A stretch of 64,000 bases of DNA from Temnopleurus reevesii (taxonomy: Eukaryota; Echinodermata; Echinoidea; Temnopleuroida; Temnopleuridae). The position numbers and the translations under genes are program-made. The stretch is taken from contig BQKZ01000621.1 of assembly GCA_036244855.1 (NCBI GenBank), positions 80,036 to 144,035 of the forward strand. Reading direction: 5' to 3'. Positions within the stretch are counted from its first letter, which is position 1. Every line of letters begins with the position of its first letter. The notes under the pieces are model-generated. The model was not told the DNA's origin. It did no database searches and saw only the letters and a list, made by a program, of their open reading frames with translations. Positions 58,967 to 64,000 of this stretch are shown one piece after another.

Positions 58967-61900
58967 TTAGCTTATTTTCACTTTGAGCAATGCAGCAGTT
59001 TCATGCAGATGAATTGAAAGCAATCCCTTTCATCATACTGGAGTCTGTTGTATATTCAATGTGGAGATCCAAGAATATTAATTAAGTTGTAGTTGAATTG
59101 AACCCTTCATCCCTATGCAATTAATATGTTCATATATTCATTAATTATGTTCATTAATATTAGCCATATAATTGTGCAGAGATATACAATTATTATCTAC
59201 ATAAAGGTAAGGTGAAACTATGAAATACAAGAACTTCACAAGATTTTTGTCATTTTATCATGTTCTTCCAAATGTTAACCCTTTAATTCTCTGTAACAGC
59301 GATTGATCTCTAGGTCATGGGACGGAGGATGTATTTTACAGAGATTTTAAATACTGCCATCTACAGCTAAATGTCTTACAGTCAGTTCAAGATATCAATA
59401 CAAAATAAGGTAGAATAGGAAACAAGATTAAAAGACCTTCAAAGAAGATTGCAGATTGCACAAGGTACGATGTTGAATAAAAAAGATGTTTCTTTCGCGA
59501 GACAAACAACAAGATATCTTTCAATAAGCATGATAAATTGATGATGATAAAACTTTAATGATGCACAGATTATTGTCTAAGGAATAGGAGGCAAGCATGG
59601 CCACCTTCTAAATGGTAAAAAATTTGAAACGTTGGTCCCATATGGCCATAGTCCCATATATAGAAAAAAAATAGGGGTAAAAGAGATTTATCCACACATT
59701 GTGCTTGTCTATGTTCAACAATCCTTTCTCTCTCTCTCTATTCTTTTTTACTATCATTTCTTCATACTTACAATTCATAAAATTTTCTGTGACTCATTTC
59801 GCAGATTATCTTTCTATACATTGTAGTTTTATATAAATTGGTTGAGGTGGAAAATAACTCATGTTTTTATCACAAGGTATGGTTCATATAGAACCAATGC
59901 TATGTTTCGTTCAGTAAAAAAAAAATAAACAGTGCTATGCTTCACTCAACTCAGGTTAACTCAATTAGAAATTAGCACAAATCTTCTTGAAATATGCTGC
60001 ATCTTAGCGAAGCAGCAAAACAATTAGATGAATGCTGCGAGCGGTCAAAGAATTGAAATAAAAATGTAACAAGTGATATCAAAATGACTCATTATTACTA
60101 TCATTATCATTACAAAAACTGCAATCTTATCTTGGGCATGTCTTAAAAAACATTCCTCACAAGGACCACACTCTCATTACATTCTTTGATCGATCAGGTT
60201 ATTGAAACCACAAAATGAATTCAATTTTCCACCACTCACCATTGTTTTCAAACTCACACTTCATAGCGATCCATACCGATCCCCAAATTTTATCATCCCC
60301 ACCCATGCCTTAGAATGTACAAAGAAAAGTCAACTTGGACTATGAGGATCCTTCAGGCTGCGGAAAATGTTGAAATGTACAAGTCCTTGCAATGCAAATC
60401 ACACGCTATTGGTTTTGATTCCCATCAAAGCACCAGTTCTATTAGGATAAAATGTATCCACATGCACCACATTCACCCAGTTGATAATTGGGTACCAGTA
60501 GGAGACAACTGTTACTGTCATTGGTTTACCAAGTGTGCACCTAGCATGCTATGAAAAGGCTACACATAAATCTAGTAGCTGAGTAATAACAACTATAAAA
60601 GAACTTTCAGCTGTAATACTGTAGTTCATAATGATGGCAACAGTAATTATTAAAGATATATTTAAGGCAATCAACATTATCATCATTACTGCTGAATGAT
60701 CACTATCTTAATCAATGATGATATGAGAATAAGCAAGCAATGCAATCGCTAGTTGATTAGTTGCAATCCTGTCCACAAATATCAATCTATCCCATACCTA
60801 AACTCAAATTTTTGTAGAAAGCATGTAAGACTGACATACCTTAGGGAGGACTCGAATACGTTTCTGAAGGAAAGGAAGCGCATGATTGGATATGATTTTA
60901 AAAGCATTCATGATGATCGCAATAGCGATTTCATTTGTCATTGTGCAGGTTGCAGAAGATGATGATTGCACAATGCAAAATGATTTGGGGAAGATGAATA
61001 CAAAACACAGGTATTTCATATGCACTGAAACAATTTGAACGAGACAATCCGACTAACAAACAAAACATGTGTACATTTAGGTGTTCTTCATTGCGATCTC
61101 AGCATTTTCTTTACACTTACACTGTACATATAAATGAGTACAGTGAATGATCAGAACATTTGTTGGGGCAAACGTTGATGAGAAATATAAGTTTTTGAAC
61201 AAATTCAAGAGAGCATTTTATCAAGCACAGAAAGCATTGTCATTTTCCTACATCGGACACATCTTATAAAAACTGATTTTTATGACAGTCAAATCATACC
61301 TTTCATTATTTTGGAACTCCAATTTACTTACATGTAGGGGTGGAAGGAGGGCTTACAAGTAATTTGTTTCATTATTCTCTGGAATAGTTGTGATTTTTAC
61401 ACACTTCCTCTATCACTATTATCACAGTCTCCTTAATAAGGCAGGATGATCTAGTGTATGGGCTCTGTAGACCCATCACAAAGCAAATCAAAACTATATG
61501 CAGCCATAAAGGACATATCAGCGATCGAATCAATATTGAAACATGTTGGCAAACAGGCACATGTAGGATCGTAATGATACATAATGTAGATATTTACCAA
61601 GAAACCTCATTCTTATTGGACTTGGAAGATGTGTAAAAAATGGATAACATACACAAACAACTACACACAGTTGTTTATTAGGTAGACTTATAATCTCAAC
61701 AGTGCACTGAACCATCGACTACAACTTTGTGGATAGATTGGACTACAACATGTCACAATCACAATGTACAATAACAGGACCATACAGGATTTCAATGAAG
61801 ATGAGAGACGTAAGGTATCAAGTGAACAACTAATGACAATATTACATGTACATGCTTGTGCATGATAGCACCTTTGTGTACATTGAAGTTACAGAAGACA

Positions 61901-62544
61901 GAATATGCTAAATAATTGTGATGATGCTCATGTCATGTCTAATTGCTGAATGATTTGTGTGCTTAATTATTTGAGATCTAGAGTTCTGTCTCAACTAGTC
62001 ATGAATGTGAAAAAGAGCATTCATCTAGATCTAACTCAATACGCAGATACATCCAATGAAAAAGTTAATCCTTTTCTTACTTTCCTTGGCATAAATCCAA
62101 CTTTGAAATGCCCTTCACAGAATACATTTCATCTTTCAACATTCCTCAAAGTACAAAGGGACCTTACGAAAAAATCCCTATTGTGCAGAATACCGCCAGA
62201 ACTTCTTGAAATCTTGAGCATTGCCTTCCAGAAGTTGTAGATTGTCCTCTTACAGAGCATTTTTAGTAATGTTATAGATCCATCAGACAATGAGCCCAAG
62301 TGTGATAACCTACAGTTGTATGACAATCCATAATTCTGATGATCTGATGCACACTTCGTGTTGTCCTCCTAAATGGCAGACTGTGACATCACATCAACAG
62401 ATTTGACTTAAAAAGGTATAAAACTTGGGGGAAAAACGCATGCAGATTCTCCTATATCCTGGAGGTTTATGCACAACAGGGTTTTTTATAAGGTCACTGC
62501 TGGATTCAAGTAATAATATATACGGAAAAGGAAAGAGAACTCAC
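57420..62544 (-). other. Intronic sequence upstream of the tail-anchor frame
   Basis: A small CpG-containing patch lies at 57425-57480, just before the frame. Then come AT-rich sequence, a CAAG tetranucleotide run (58923-58965) and nothing else recognisable up to the exon at 62545. Confidence 0.5.
58923..58965. repeat. CAAG tetranucleotide microsatellite
   Basis: About nine CAAG units with a shorter related run just before (58895-58915). The Leu-Ala-Cys frame over it is an artefact. Confidence 0.95.
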
Positions 62545-62631
62545 CCCATTGACGTCCACGGTTGTGCTGGCACTTCGGAGTCGAGCGTTCTTGGAGAGTT
62601 TATTGCATATTGATACCACTTTCATTGATTG
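62545..62631 (-). CDS. DAPK1: DAPK1 exon: basic segment between calmodulin site and ankyrin repeats
   Basis: This 29-codon phase-0 exon translates as QSMKVVSICNKLSKN followed by a Ser/Thr-rich stretch. It matches the human residues right after the calmodulin helix (QSVRLISLCQRLSRS). The acceptor is TTACTTCAG and the donor is GTGAGT after a GGG codon. It joins the exon at 63883-63972 across a 1251-bp intron. The Arg-Ser-Ala-Ser run near its end is a plausible basophilic kinase site (inference). The next conserved exon is at 17832-17969, 44.6 kb away, and the phases match, so no further exon is required in between. Confidence 0.92.
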
Positions 62632-63882
62632 CTGAAGTAAAGAACAGAATTAGAAAGAATGATAAGTTTTTGGTACAATGCAATGTAACTGGAATGAATC
62701 TGGAAAAGCATTAAAGCCCAAAGTGAAATACTCTTATTATAAGATATGTTGTGTGCATGCATTATTTGACAAAGAACTGACTCTATAGAGGACAATGCAC
62801 CCCCCTCCCCTTTGATTAGAATTCCCTGGGCAAAGCTACACTAGTGTTCATATGCACATTGTACTTTGCAAGGGCAGTGATCAAGGAGGGGAATATTAAG
62901 ATAAGAGTTGTATAAGGTCGACTAGAAAACAAAATTGAAATTAATAAAAAGTATTCATCTGATGTAAATAGAGACTATTGCTAGAATCACTGATTGAAAG
63001 TATCCTCGTGAAAAACAAGAAAAATGCCCCAAAGGAAAAAAAGTCCTAGATATAACCTTTGATAATATTCTATCCTACAATTGTCCTTGGTAAAGACCAG
63101 GTCCTGTAATTTCCAGAGTCTAAAGACCTAGTCCGCTGATAATCCTGATAATTACCATATTTTAAAAAAATAATCTCCAGGCTCTTCCTGTGCAAAGTTC
63201 ACAGTAATGAACATGTACTACAGTGCACATTCTGCATCCTACAGTGTATACTAAAATGAAAAGCCTAATCCTATCAAAAACAAATTGGATTGCTTAATTT
63301 GATCAATTTATGTCGTTCGTTTCATATGCATTTGAAAGTACTATATCGAACCACAGACGCAAACTTTTGATGCTGTAAAAAGGGGCACCAGCAGAATTGG
63401 TTGATTTAGATCTGCTCATTTGCTTTCACTCTCTGTGTATTTTTCATATACATCGAAAGATTTATCCCCAGGGTTCATAGAATGATCCACCTCATCAAAA
63501 AGGAATCGTTGTGGTCGAAATTTTGTCCAGGTTCACTAAGGCTTCCCTGTTTGCCCCATTTTATGGCATTTCCAAACCTTATTTCTCAGGAAATCAGCAA
63601 ATAATTCAGAGTAGTGTATATGGACTTGGGCTGAAACAGATTCAGACTGTGAGCCAGTTGCAAAAAAAAGGTCTTAGCTATCTCCTAGTGCTAACTGTGT
63701 GTCTCTCCACAAAAAACAACAATATAATTATATATCAACGAGTCTACATTGTATGTTACAATAGTGTAACAAGAAGTAATGACTCTTAGCAGAAAGATGA
63801 TAGCTAAATATATTTCTTGCAACTGGGCCCAGGCCCTGATGAGTAATCCTAACAAGACTAGGTCCTGGTATATGTATACTAC
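62632..63882 (-). other. Intron inside the autoregulatory region
   Basis: 1251 bp, AT-rich, between the calmodulin-helix exon and the next exon. I see no element or gene in it. Confidence 0.7.
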
Positions 63883-63972
63883 CTTCCATCTCTTCTTGGC
63901 ATTGAACTTCCTCAGGTTCTCCATGTTGAGGTGGGATGTCTGCCTCTGGACCTTCTGCTTTTTGCTTCGAGG
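63883..63972 (-). CDS. DAPK1: DAPK1 exon: autoinhibitory/calmodulin-binding segment (partial gene)
   Basis: This 30-codon phase-0 exon encodes the helix that follows the kinase domain and that, in DAPK1, occupies the catalytic cleft until Ca2+/calmodulin removes it. The translation contains SHLNMENLRKFNAKKRWK, matching the human core NMEKFKKFAARKKWK. The Ser three residues before NME sits where human Ser308, the inhibitory autophosphorylation site, lies. A pyrimidine-rich tract and AG acceptor precede position 63972, and a GTAGTA donor follows 63883. The kinase exons should lie at coordinates above 64000. DAPK1 rather than DAPK2 or DAPK3 is chosen because the downstream exons encode ankyrin repeats and a ROC domain. 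Confidence 0.93.
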
Positions 63973-64000
63973 CTGAACAAAGAAAGAAAAAGAGTAATGA

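Noticed and set aside
1..64000. CRISPR arrays, operons, bacterial defence systems
   Set aside because: The window is a spliced animal gene with introns and transposon debris. No regularly spaced short repeats with unique spacers and no compact coding clusters are present.

Overview
This is an animal (metazoan) nuclear window: AT-rich, intron-dominated, full of microsatellites, LINE remnants and small inverted-repeat elements. One gene can be supported with high confidence. It is a death-associated protein kinase 1 (DAPK1) orthologue on the minus strand that enters at the right edge and leaves at the left edge. Thirteen exons were identified by splice sites, continuous reading phase and residue-level resemblance to DAPK1. 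Repeat content (pentanucleotide-tailed LINEs, CR1/L2-like 3' ends, tRNA-derived SINE pieces), base composition and apparent haplotype duplications suggest a heterozygous marine invertebrate deuterostome, most likely a sea urchin. The species is inference.

Layout in transcript order (right to left): 63883-63972 autoinhibitory/calmodulin-binding helix; 62545-62631 the following basic segment; a 44.6 kb intron; 17832-17969 ankyrin repeat 1; 9614-9712 repeat 2; 4763-4861 repeat 3; 4146-4343 repeats 4-5; 3760-3945 repeats 6-7 (5' edge damaged by an N); 2518-2616 repeat 8; 1829-1927 repeat 9; 1470-1547 repeat 10; 858-1251 ROC GTPase domain with P-loop; 641-673 a 33-nt microexon; 359-553 continuation of ROC. 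The kinase domain lies beyond position 64000. The COR/cytoskeletal region and death domain lie beyond position 1. Ankyrin exons are phase 0 and carry exactly one or two 33-residue repeats.

The long intron holds an open frame at 56857-57408 on the same strand (183 residues, acidic N-terminus, C-terminal membrane anchor). It is either an unrecognised nested gene or, because an acceptor at 57414 is in phase with the exon at 62545, an alternative last exon giving a membrane-anchored, ankyrin-free DAPK. The rest of the intron is transposable-element debris: a 5'-truncated LINE (about 21434-22891), LINE 3' tails, a concentric double-TIR element (42427-43670), a pogo-like MITE (34243-34416), other palindromic elements, and tandem duplications, two of them meeting exactly at a single N.

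The intron before ankyrin exon 2 (9855-10830) contains a decaying tandem array of truncated copies of that exon's acceptor and 5' half, each ending in a stop. There is no bacterial-type content, no CRISPR array, no convincing tRNA or rRNA gene and no supportable promoter.
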